5,684 nucleotides of DNA from the NCBI GenBank assembly GCA_028865585.1, contig JAGWJU010000093.1, forward strand, positions 1-5,684. The letters run 5' to 3'. Positions within the stretch are counted from its first letter, which is position 1. Every line of letters starts with the position of its first letter. The translations under genes and the position numbers were made by a program. This document shows, one piece after another, positions 1-5,684 of this stretch. The DNA is from Elusimicrobiota bacterium. Its GTDB lineage: Bacteria; Elusimicrobiota; Elusimicrobia; UBA1565; UBA9628. The notes below the pieces were generated by a model. The model did no database searches. It saw only the letters and a list, made by a program, of their open reading frames with translations, and was not told where the DNA came from.

Positions 1-822
1 GGCCTTTTCCACAACGGTGAGCAGCTTGGCGTCCTCGGAAGAGATCATCCCCTCCTCAACCATCACGTTGAAATCGATGAGCCGCTTCCAATATTCGCGC
101 CCGAAAAGCACGATGGGAATCTTTGATTTTTTTCCCGTTTGGACCAAAGTCAGCGCCTCGAAAAGCTCGTCGAGCGTTCCGTACCCTCCCGGGAAGGCGA
201 CCAAGGCCTTGGATCGCATCATGAAGTGCATTTTCCGCAGGGCGAAATAGTGGAACTGGAAGCTCAAGCCCGGCGTGAGATAGGGGTTGGGGTCTTGCTC
301 GTGCGGCAAGGTGATGTTGAAGCCGATGCTCTCGCTGCCGGCCTCGAAAGCGCCCCGGTTGGCCGCCTCCATGATGCCGGGGCCTCCGCCGGTGGCGATG
401 ACGAACTTGAGCCTCTTGTTGGCGATTTTCGCGCGCGCCACAATCTGGCCGAAACGCCGAGCCTCCTCGTAATAGGAGGATTGCTTGAGCCGGGTCCGCG
501 CCATTTCGAGATTGCGCGCGGCGCGGGAGTTCGAAGGGTTTTGCGCGAAAAAGGCCTTGGCCTCCCGGTGGTTCTTCTTGGCCTCGGCCGGAGAAAGCAG
601 CCGCGCGGAGCCGAAAACCACGATAGTCGAAAGAATGCCGTGCTTTCGCAGGAAGGTTTCGGGCTTTAAAAGCTCCAGCTGCAGGCGCACAGGCCGCTGG
701 TCCTTCTTGGCCAGGAAATACATGTCCTCGAAAGCCGGAAGATAGGCTCCCGATGATTTGATTTTTCCAATCAGCGCGGCCTTTTCACCTTCACTCAATT
801 CGGATCTTCGGTTTACAGGCAT
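1..822 (-). CDS. LOG-family (TIGR00730-type) Rossmann-fold nucleotide hydrolase, C-terminus cut by window edge
   Basis: 274 residues are visible, read from the ATG at 822-820, with no stop before base 1, so the C-terminus is missing. The signature LOG motifs are present: GGGPGIMEA at about residues 145-153, an Arg-Lys pair at 196-197 and PGGYGTLDE at 211-219. In the family these bind a nucleotide 5'-monophosphate and cut its N-glycosidic bond to release ribose 5-phosphate. Plant and some bacterial members act on cytokinin ribotides; others act on ordinary nucleotides. Many are mis-annotated as lysine decarboxylase. The protein is of the long type: about 65 residues precede the first strand (TIVVFGSAR, 66-74), and a polar, probably helical insert lies at about 77-120. 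It has no signal peptide, so it is cytoplasmic. The start lies 12 bases after the permease stop. The family call is firm; the exact substrate is unknown. Confidence 0.9.
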   Translation of the reverse strand, partial: MPVNRRSELSEGEKAALIGKIKSSGAYLPAFEDMYFLAKKDQRPVRLQLELLKPETFLRKHGILSTIVVFGSARLLSPAEAKKNHREAKAFFAQNPSNSRAARNLEMARTRLKQSSYYEEARRFGQIVARAKIANKRLKFVIATGGGPGIMEAANRGAFEAGSESIGFNITLPHEQDPNPYLTPGLSFQFHYFALRKMHFMMRSKALVAFPGGYGTLDELFEALTLVQTGKKSKIPIVLFGREYWKRLIDFNVMVEEGMISSEDAKLLTVVEKA

Positions 823-830
823 GACAGATG

Positions 831-836
831 TCCCCT
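831..836 (-). promoter_or_regulatory. Ribosome binding site of the LOG-family gene
   Basis: AGGGGA on the minus strand lies 8 bases before the ATG at 822. It overlaps the TAG stop of the upstream permease gene. This supports the chosen start and suggests reinitiation by ribosomes finishing the permease. Confidence 0.5.
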
Positions 837-2106
837 AGCGGATACCCAGGGTCCTCGGGAGCCACAAGCTCAAGGCCGGAACGTAAGTCACGGCGGCGAG
901 GCCCAGCAGAAGGATGATCCAGAACGGAAAAGTCGCGCGGTAGAGTTCGCCCATGGGCCGTTCGAAGCGCCGGCTGGAGAGAAAAAGGTTCAAGCCCATG
1001 GGCATGGTCAGGTAGCCGATCTCGAGGTTAAGCAGAAAGAGCGCTCCCAAATGGAGCGGATTAATGCGGTAGCCCAGCGCCACGGGCAGGATGACGGGAA
1101 CCACGATTATAATCGCGGAGAATATCTCGATCATGTTGACGACTAAGAGGAAGATATTCAAGCAAATCAAGAACTGCCAGGCGTGGCTTAATCGGGAGCT
1201 GATGATCGCGAAAAGCCTCATCGGCGCCTGGGCGTCCACGAGGTAGCTGGTCAGCCCCAGCGCCGTGCCTAAAACGATAAGGATGGCGCCGACAAGCACC
1301 ATGCTGCGCCGCACCACGCCCGGCAGGTCTTGGAGCCGGATATCCCGATAAACGAAGACTTCGACAAGAAGGACGTAGAAGGCCATGACCGCCGAGGCTT
1401 CGGAGGCCGTAAAAAGCCCGCCGTAGATGCCGCCGATGACGAGAAAAGGCAGGGGAATTTCCCAGGCGCCTTCGCGCACGGCGGACGCCGCTTCTCTCCA
1501 GGAAAAAGGCACCCGGGCGACTTTATGGCGGATAGCGACGAAAACCGCGTAGGCGCACAAAAGCAGCAGGATGAGAATTCCCGGCACCGCCGCCGCGGCG
1601 AAAAGCCGGTTGATTGAGATTTTCCCAACAAGCGCATAGATGATGATGGGTAAACTCGGCGGGAAGAGCAGTCCGAGGCTGCCCGTCGTCGTAACCAGCC
1701 CAAGGCAAAAGGATTCCGGATAGCCTTGCTTCCTGAGCATGGGGTAGATAATGCCTCCCAAAGCGATGATGGTCACCCCCGAGGCCCCGGTAAACGCCGT
1801 GAAAAGCGCGCAGGCGCAGAGCCCGGCGATGGCGACGCCGCCCGGCAGCCAGCCGAAAAGAGCCCGCGCGATTTTAACCATGCGCTGCGGCGCTCGGCTT
1901 TCCGCCAGCAGATAACCCGCGAAGGTAAAGAGCGGGATGGCGATGAGCGCCGGCATGTCTGCGAGACGCGAAAACTCGATGATGGCCGCGGAAAGATCGA
2001 TTCCCGCGGAATGGAAGAGGACCAGGGCGGCGCCCGCCAAGAGCGCGAAGATAGGCGTCCCTATCGCGGCCAAAAACAGCCCCAGAGCCGCCAAAGCGAG
2101 GGCCAT
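835..2106 (-). CDS. TRAP transporter large permease subunit, DctM family (TatM of a TPAT system)
   Basis: This 423-residue, very hydrophobic protein has about a dozen predicted membrane segments, the normal size and topology of DctM. It is the ion-coupled channel subunit of the inner membrane that carries ligand delivered by the periplasmic receptor. Family landmarks are PLFTFAGYLLAE (58-69), a Gly/Ser/Thr-rich TGASGVTIIALGG stretch (106-118), GLLFPPSLPIIIY (145-157), FTASEASAV (232-240), FSAIIIVVPVILPVA (329-343) and LEIGYLTMPMGLNLFL (361-376). The ATG at 2106 was chosen because it lies 1 base after the small-subunit stop and has a GGAG element 5 bases upstream. An in-frame GTG at 2136 would add ten polar residues and a 29-base overlap, and looks less likely. 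The small subunit is a separate gene here, not fused. The family call is very firm; the transported ligand is unknown. Confidence 0.95.
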   Translation of the reverse strand: MALALAALGLFLAAIGTPIFALLAGAALVLFHSAGIDLSAAIIEFSRLADMPALIAIPLFTFAGYLLAESRAPQRMVKIARALFGWLPGGVAIAGLCACALFTAFTGASGVTIIALGGIIYPMLRKQGYPESFCLGLVTTTGSLGLLFPPSLPIIIYALVGKISINRLFAAAAVPGILILLLLCAYAVFVAIRHKVARVPFSWREAASAVREGAWEIPLPFLVIGGIYGGLFTASEASAVMAFYVLLVEVFVYRDIRLQDLPGVVRRSMVLVGAILIVLGTALGLTSYLVDAQAPMRLFAIISSRLSHAWQFLICLNIFLLVVNMIEIFSAIIIVVPVILPVALGYRINPLHLGALFLLNLEIGYLTMPMGLNLFLSSRRFERPMGELYRATFPFWIILLLGLAAVTYVPALSLWLPRTLGIR

Positions 2107-2107
2107 T

Positions 2108-2602
2108 TCAGCTCCGGAACAGCCCCAAGCCTTCACGCAGGCCGGAGAGAAGGGTGTGGAAAACGATGAGTCCGAAGCCGCCGGGGATAGCGCAGGCGAA
2201 AATCCAGGACGGGACGTTGAGGCCGGCCAACGTCATGAGGACGTCTCCTGAAGATTTCTCATAGCCGAGATAATCCCAAGAAGCCTTAATCAAAAACGCC
2301 GCAACGACCAAAGTCGCGGCGTTTGCCAGAAGCCGCAGCGCGGCGCGCGGCCGGCCCGGACCGTGCGAGGCCGCTTCCCAGCCGAAGTGCTTGCGCTCCC
2401 CGGACGCAAGGGCGGCGCCCAAAAAACCGACCCAGAGCACCAAGTGGCGCAGAAAGGGATCGGCCCAAATGAACCCGCCGTGGAAGAAGAGCCTTAGGAC
2501 CACCTGCAGAAAGGACAGCAGGACCATGCCGAGAATAATCACCACCAGCAGGCCGGTTTCCAAGCCGGCCACGAAGCCCTCAATCCTGCTAACGATGCGC
2601 AC
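2108..2602 (-). CDS. TRAP transporter small permease subunit, DctQ family (TatQ of a TPAT system)
   Basis: About 164 residues with four predicted membrane segments (roughly 17-37, 50-66, 89-108 and 131-152), the standard DctQ plan. This inner-membrane subunit packs against DctM and is needed for assembly and receptor docking. Family features are the RIE motif before helix 1 (6-8), FLQVVLR at its end (31-37), the IWADPFLRHLVLWVGFLGAA block (45-64) and GERKHF (68-73). The start is uncertain. The GTG at 2602 is used because it keeps the conserved RIE and overlaps the receptor stop by only 14 bases. A TTG at 2644 gives 178 residues but a 56-base overlap and no visible ribosome site. A GTG at 2572 has GAGGG 4 bases upstream but removes the RIE motif. 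The family call is firm; only the N-terminus is in doubt. Confidence 0.88.
   Translation of the reverse strand: MRIVSRIEGFVAGLETGLLVVIILGMVLLSFLQVVLRLFFHGGFIWADPFLRHLVLWVGFLGAALASGERKHFGWEAASHGPGRPRAALRLLANAATLVVAAFLIKASWDYLGYEKSSGDVLMTLAGLNVPSWIFACAIPGGFGLIVFHTLLSGLREGLGLFRS
2112..2115 (-). promoter_or_regulatory. Ribosome binding site of the DctM gene
   Basis: GGAG on the minus strand ends 5 bases before the ATG at 2106. It lies within the last codons of the small-subunit gene, whose TGA falls between the site and the ATG. It decides the ATG at 2106 over the upstream in-frame GTG at 2136. Confidence 0.6.
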
Positions 2603-3629
2603 GGCGAATACGCTTTCCCCGAAGCTTGGCCAGGCTCGATTCAACCCGCTTAAGGAGGTCAGCTGTGTAAAGTTTGCCGATGAGCGAGAGCCGCGCTTGA
2701 TGTCCGAGCTTGTCGTAAAGCGCGACGTCCGCGATCGAGGGCTTTGAAGACATCTTGAGCCCTTGGCTTTCCAAAGACCTGAGCGCCTGCCCGTTTTCGC
2801 GGCGGGTCATGCCGTTTAAGCGCGCGAAATATTTCCGGCCCAGCGAAAGCAGCGCCTTCTGCTGCGCCTGCGGCAAGGCGTCGAAAGTTTTTTTCCGCAT
2901 GACGACCGCCCCGGAAGAGTAGGCGAGCGGCTCCGAATAGATGTATTTGGCTTGGGTGAACCACTGCAGGGCGACTACGCCCAGAGGCGGCCCGTAGACC
3001 GCGTTGATGAGGCCGGTCTCGAGCGACGCCATGACGTCAATGACGGACAAGGGGACCGGATCGACGCCCAAGGCCTGATAGGCCGCTTGGGCGATGGGAT
3101 CTCCCTCCCACATCCACATCTTTTGCGCCCTGAAATCAGCCGGCCTCTCGATGGGATTTTGACTGAAGACATAGACGAAGCCTAAATCCGTCCAACCCAG
3201 AAGGACATACCCGCCTTTTTCGAAATCTCGGGAAAATTCGGGGTCAAACTGCTCGTGAATGGCTTCAAGTTCGTGCGCGTTGTGGAAAAGCCACGGAGAA
3301 TCGAGGATGCGCACCGAGGGCGCGATCATTCCCAGCCCGACGCCGGTCAAGCCGGCCGCCTGCAGCTCTCCGATCTGCATTTTCTTGACCACGTCCCGGT
3401 CGTCGCCTTGAACTCCTCCCGGATACATTTTAAATTCCAGCTGACCGCCGGTTTTCTCTTTGAGCTCCGCGTTGAACTCAGTCATGATGTTCATCCAAGT
3501 CGAACCCTCGGGCGCCAAGGTCGCGAATCGGATGGACGCCGATTGAGCAGCGGCAGGCAGCAAAAGCGAAGCCAAAGCCGCCAGCGCCATTACGAGCGGA
3601 CAGGCGGCAGGCTTATCAGAAGTAGTCAT
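2589..3629 (-). CDS. Periplasmic TRAP solute receptor, DctP family (TatP of a TPAT system)
   Basis: 346 residues. A Sec signal peptide (hydrophobic core at about 12-28, ending PAAAQSA) leads into SIRFATLAPEGSTW, the usual start of a DctP domain. No lipobox cysteine is seen, so the protein should be soluble in the periplasm, where it binds ligand and hands it to the DctQ/DctM permease. Family features include KMQIGELQAAGLTG (83-96), the LGVDPVPLSVIDVMASLETGLINAVYGPP hinge region (188-215) and FDALPQAQQKALLSL (249-263). Odd: where most TRAP receptors carry the ligand-clamping Arg (the KIRVP-type motif), this one reads KMWMWEGD (170-177), and the common GFR motif reads GFV (150-152). The ligand is therefore probably not a classical carboxylate. 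The ATG at 3629 is preferred over the adjacent TTG at 3632 because of a strong ribosome site. It overlaps the TatT gene by 14 bases, and its C-terminus is strongly basic. Confidence 0.94.
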   Translation of the reverse strand: MTTSDKPAACPLVMALAALASLLLPAAAQSASIRFATLAPEGSTWMNIMTEFNAELKEKTGGQLEFKMYPGGVQGDDRDVVKKMQIGELQAAGLTGVGLGMIAPSVRILDSPWLFHNAHELEAIHEQFDPEFSRDFEKGGYVLLGWTDLGFVYVFSQNPIERPADFRAQKMWMWEGDPIAQAAYQALGVDPVPLSVIDVMASLETGLINAVYGPPLGVVALQWFTQAKYIYSEPLAYSSGAVVMRKKTFDALPQAQQKALLSLGRKYFARLNGMTRRENGQALRSLESQGLKMSSKPSIADVALYDKLGHQARLSLIGKLYTADLLKRVESSLAKLRGKRIRRAHR

Positions 3630-4473
3630 CAACCCTCCTCAAAAGTTCGCCGGCTTCCTTTTGGGCCGCTTTGTCCGTCAGCATGGCTCCGGGGATCCGG
3701 CCCGGAACCGAGTCCTGCGCGCGTTTCAATAGGCTGACGAACAGGGGTTTGTCTTGAAGCGCCACCGCCAAGTAACGCGCCTCAAGCACGTAGTCCATCA
3801 AGTACTCGCCGTTCGTCATTTTAATGGCGCGATCGAAAAAATCTTTGGCTTTGGCCGTATTGCCTCCCAAAATGGCGGGCCTTGAAGCGTAGTAAACGCC
3901 GAAAAATATCTCCGGCCCTGCGAAATGGTAATCCGGCGAAAGCTCCTGAACCCTGCGCATTATCGCGACCGCATCCGGCAGTTGTGACAGAGCCTGCGGG
4001 GAGTCCTTGGACAAGTTGATCCATCCCGCCCAGCCGAAAGCCGCCCAGAACAGATCCGGAACGTCTTTCATCCCGGCCGCGCGCATCGCGTGCGCCATCT
4101 CAGCCTCGTTGAGGCCGGCCAAGTTTCTAAAGCGCGGCTCCTGCGCCAGGGCCCGCAGGGCGAAATCCCGGCCGCGCAAGTAGAAATCCTTCGCGCGCTC
4201 CGGCTGCGGTTGTTCCAGAAACAGGAATGCATAGCCGTTGAATTCCTCTGCTGCCAGTCCCAAAAGAGCCCGGTTATCGGGATCGTTTTGCAGCAGAACC
4301 CGCGTGAGCTCGAGATGGGAGGGCAGCGCGTCCTCGGCCAACTGGAGATCAGGCTCGTCATAAATGGCCCGGGCGCCGTTTTGGAGCAGGCCGGCGGTTG
4401 AGCGCAGCGCCAGGCGATTGAGGCTGCACGCCGAAAGCAGCAAAAGACACGCAGGGACGATTGCTTTTTTCAC
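3616..4473 (-). CDS. TatT-family lipoprotein, TPR-like partner of a TRAP transporter
   Basis: 285 residues. The N-terminus (KKAIVPACLLLLSAC) is a short lipoprotein signal with lipobox L-S-A-C and the lipidated Cys at residue 16. The rest is helical and TPR-like. It matches the TatT (TAtT) family, the type protein being T. pallidum Tp0956. Recognisable blocks are DEPDLQLAEDALP (39-51), RAKDFYLRGRDFALRAL (93-109), an aromatic FWAAFGWAGWINLSKD block (142-157) and YYASRPAILGGNTAKAKDFF (194-213). TatT proteins are thought to contact the DctP-type receptor and may help present ligand. The receptor gene follows directly with a 14-base overlap, as expected for a TPAT locus. Start: GTG at 4473 gives a textbook signal peptide but has no spaced ribosome site. 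A TTG at 4512 overlaps the metF stop (TTGA) and would add 13 residues. The longer frame to 4662 lies inside metF and is rejected. Confidence 0.88.
   Translation of the reverse strand: MKKAIVPACLLLLSACSLNRLALRSTAGLLQNGARAIYDEPDLQLAEDALPSHLELTRVLLQNDPDNRALLGLAAEEFNGYAFLFLEQPQPERAKDFYLRGRDFALRALAQEPRFRNLAGLNEAEMAHAMRAAGMKDVPDLFWAAFGWAGWINLSKDSPQALSQLPDAVAIMRRVQELSPDYHFAGPEIFFGVYYASRPAILGGNTAKAKDFFDRAIKMTNGEYLMDYVLEARYLAVALQDKPLFVSLLKRAQDSVPGRIPGAMLTDKAAQKEAGELLRRVDDYF
3634..3639 (-). promoter_or_regulatory. Strong ribosome binding site of the TatP receptor gene
   Basis: A perfect AGGAGG on the minus strand lies 4 bases before the ATG at 3629. The same bases encode the Arg-Arg pair near the C-terminus of TatT, so the site sits inside the upstream coding region. 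It is the best ribosome site in the window and fits high output of the receptor, which usually outnumbers its permease. Confidence 0.8.
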
Positions 4474-4508
4474 CCTGGCTATTCTAGAAAATCCGCGGCG
4501 CAGCGCGC

Positions 4509-5375
4509 TCAAAACCTCCGGATCCGATTGATAATTTCCGCCGCGGCATGGCCTCGGTTCAAGGTGTAAAAATGAATCCCCGGGACGCCTTTTTCCAAGA
4601 GTTCGCGGCATTGGCGCGTCGCGTATTCCACCCCATAGCGGGAGACTTCCTCCGGGTTCCATGCGCGGGCCGCGATTTCCCGCTCCAGCTCCTCAGGAAC
4701 GGCCACTCCGCAAAGCGTCGTGAATTTTTTTAATTGAGCAGGGCTGGCCACGGGCATAATGCCCGGCACGATGGGGACCCTGATCCCTTTTTTGCGCGCC
4801 CGCTCGACAAAATCAAAATAATGCCGGTTGTCGAAAAAAAGCTGAGTGATGATCCAGTCGCCGCCCGCGCGAACCTTCTCCGACAGGTGGGCTAAATCCT
4901 CCTCGGCGGAAGCCGCTTCCGGATGAGTCTCGGGATATCCGGCCACGGCGACGCTGAAGCCCCCCCTCGCGCGCACGAACTCGACCAAGTCCCTGCCGTG
5001 CGGGAAATCTCGGGATTGAGAAAGCGGAAACCCACCCTCCTTGGGCGCGTCTCCCCGCAAAGCGACGATATGGGAAATCCCGTGCTCGGCAATCCGGTCC
5101 AAAAGGGCCGCGATTTCCGCCCGCGTGTGGGTAATGCAGGAAAGATGGCAGGCCGTCTCAAGACCGATGGCGTTTTTGATTTTTCCCGCCGCGTCCACCG
5201 TCAAACCTCTTTGGGAGCCTCCGGCTCCGTAAGTCAGGCTGACAAAATCCGGCTGGAGCTTCCTAAACTCACGCACGCTTTCAAAAAAGGCGGGCAGCGC
5301 GGCCTCCGATCTGGGCAGAAAAAATTCAAACGAGAAGACTGGGCGGCCGCCGGCCAGGAGATCCGGTATTCTCAC
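4509..5375 (-). CDS. metF: Methylenetetrahydrofolate reductase (5,10-methylene-THF to 5-methyl-THF)
   Basis: This 288-residue protein is the usual size of a bacterial MetF, a cytoplasmic FAD enzyme making 5-methyl-THF for methionine synthesis. Diagnostic blocks occur in order: FSFEFFLPR (14-22) with the catalytic Glu at 17; VSLTYGAGGS (45-54); HLSCITHT (77-84); HIVALRGD (102-109) with the flavin-contacting Asp at 109; VAGYPETHPEA (144-154); ITQLFFDN (176-183) with the folate-binding Gln at 178; VPGIMPV (203-209); and HFYTLNR near the end (268-274). All key residues known from the E. coli enzyme are kept. Small departures are Leu for the first Pro of FFPP and VAGYPE for VAAYPE. The start is a GTG at 5375, 17 bases after the upstream TPR gene, with no clear ribosome site. 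No regulatory leader such as a SAM riboswitch fits in that gap, so any control lies further upstream. Confidence 0.96.
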   Translation of the reverse strand: MRIPDLLAGGRPVFSFEFFLPRSEAALPAFFESVREFRKLQPDFVSLTYGAGGSQRGLTVDAAGKIKNAIGLETACHLSCITHTRAEIAALLDRIAEHGISHIVALRGDAPKEGGFPLSQSRDFPHGRDLVEFVRARGGFSVAVAGYPETHPEAASAEEDLAHLSEKVRAGGDWIITQLFFDNRHYFDFVERARKKGIRVPIVPGIMPVASPAQLKKFTTLCGVAVPEELEREIAARAWNPEEVSRYGVEYATRQCRELLEKGVPGIHFYTLNRGHAAAEIINRIRRF

Positions 5376-5392
5376 GGGATAGATTAAAGACT

Positions 5393-5684
5393 TTATGGCT
5401 TGTTTTGGGCAAGACGGGCTTGCGCCTCTTCGATAAGCCGGTTGTAGTCGCGGACCTCCTGCGGATCCGTGTTGAGAGCGCTTCCGGTCCTGAAATTCGC
5501 AAGCGCATTCTCATATTTACCCATGTCCGCGTAAACTGCGGCACGGTTCTTGTAAAACTCGGCGTCCCTGGGATTGAGCGCGATGGCGGTGCTGAAGCTT
5601 TCGATGGCCTCGGGATATTTTCCGAGAGCGAAGTAGCCCAGCCCCATGCCGCCGAAATTCTCCGGATTCGCGGAGTCGAATTTA
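5393..5684 (-). CDS. TPR-repeat protein, C-terminal fragment (N-terminus beyond the window)
   Basis: The reading frame is open to the right edge of the window and ends with TAA at 5395-5393, giving 96 visible residues. It holds two tetratricopeptide repeats, roughly ENFGGMGLGYFALGKYPEAI to ALNP, and AEFYKNRAAVYADMGKYENA to ALNT. The classic Gly/Ala/Tyr/Pro positions are present. A charged helix follows (about residues 77-96), ending AQARLAQNKP. TPR domains bind partner proteins; which partner cannot be told from this piece. The ATG at 5647 lies inside the first repeat and is almost certainly an internal Met, not the start. It is not the TatT gene: sequence and repeat type differ. It is co-oriented with metF and 17 bases upstream, so co-transcription is likely. 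Its function, location in the cell and full length are unknown. Confidence 0.85.
   Translation of the reverse strand, partial: KFDSANPENFGGMGLGYFALGKYPEAIESFSTAIALNPRDAEFYKNRAAVYADMGKYENALANFRTGSALNTDPQEVRDYNRLIEEAQARLAQNKP

Noticed and set aside
139..669. A 176-residue plus-strand open frame and several other plus-strand frames across the window
   Set aside because: They lie antisense to genes with clear family motifs, have low-complexity Arg/Gly/Ala-rich translations with no recognisable domain, and reflect GC-rich codon bias on the opposite strand.
2652..2665. AAGGAGGT-like sequence on the plus strand, resembling a ribosome site
   Set aside because: It lies within the tatP coding region on the opposite strand, and no plausible plus-strand gene follows it.
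4474..4508. Possible terminator or operator between metF and tatT (GCGC-type short inverted repeat followed by TTTT, and the palindrome TTCTAGAA)
   Set aside because: The GC stem is only about 4 base pairs, the T run is short and the palindrome is 8 bases. This is within chance for a GC-rich gap, and the neighbouring genes look coupled.
4474..4662. N-terminal extension of the TatT frame into metF
   Set aside because: It overlaps metF by over 150 bases, reads as non-homologous sequence and would bury the lipoprotein signal peptide about 80 residues into the protein.
5376..5392. Space for a methionine-pathway riboswitch or promoter ahead of metF
   Set aside because: Only 17 bases separate metF from the upstream TPR gene, too short for a riboswitch, and no promoter-like boxes were convincing.
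1..5684. Mobile elements, CRISPR arrays, tRNA or rRNA genes, and frameshifted genes
   Set aside because: No direct-repeat arrays, transposase motifs, cloverleaf-like segments or broken frames were seen. Every gene reads through intact except the two cut by the window edges.

Overview
The window is a tightly packed run of seven genes, all on the minus strand and read from high to low coordinates. The two outermost genes are cut by the window edges. Base composition is GC-rich by eye, and there is no gene-free stretch longer than about 35 bases. Signal peptides, a lipoprotein and a periplasmic solute receptor point to a diderm (Gram-negative type) bacterium. The sequence alone does not fix the phylum. 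No RNA gene, insertion sequence, CRISPR array or convincing terminator was seen.

In transcription order the layout is: (1) 5684-5393, the C-terminal end of a tetratricopeptide-repeat (TPR) protein; (2) 5375-4509, methylenetetrahydrofolate reductase (metF); (3) 4473-3616, a TatT-type lipoprotein; (4) 3629-2589, a DctP-type TRAP solute receptor (TatP); (5) about 2602-2108, the DctQ-type small membrane subunit (TatQ); (6) 2106-835, the DctM-type large permease (TatM); (7) 822-1, a LOG-family Rossmann protein missing its C-terminus.

Genes 3 to 6 form a complete TPR-protein-associated TRAP transporter (TPAT), the class first defined around Treponema pallidum Tp0956 (TatT) and Tp0957 (TatP). TatT should be an outer- or inner-membrane-anchored lipoprotein that partners the periplasmic receptor TatP, which delivers ligand to the TatQ/TatM ion-coupled permease. 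Overlaps of about 14 bases at two junctions and a 1-base gap at a third indicate translational coupling. TatP appears to lack the arginines that normally clamp the ligand's carboxylate, so the cargo may not be a typical TRAP organic acid.

metF upstream and the LOG gene downstream are close enough (35 and 12 bases) to share the transcript. No functional link between them and the transporter can be read from the sequence.
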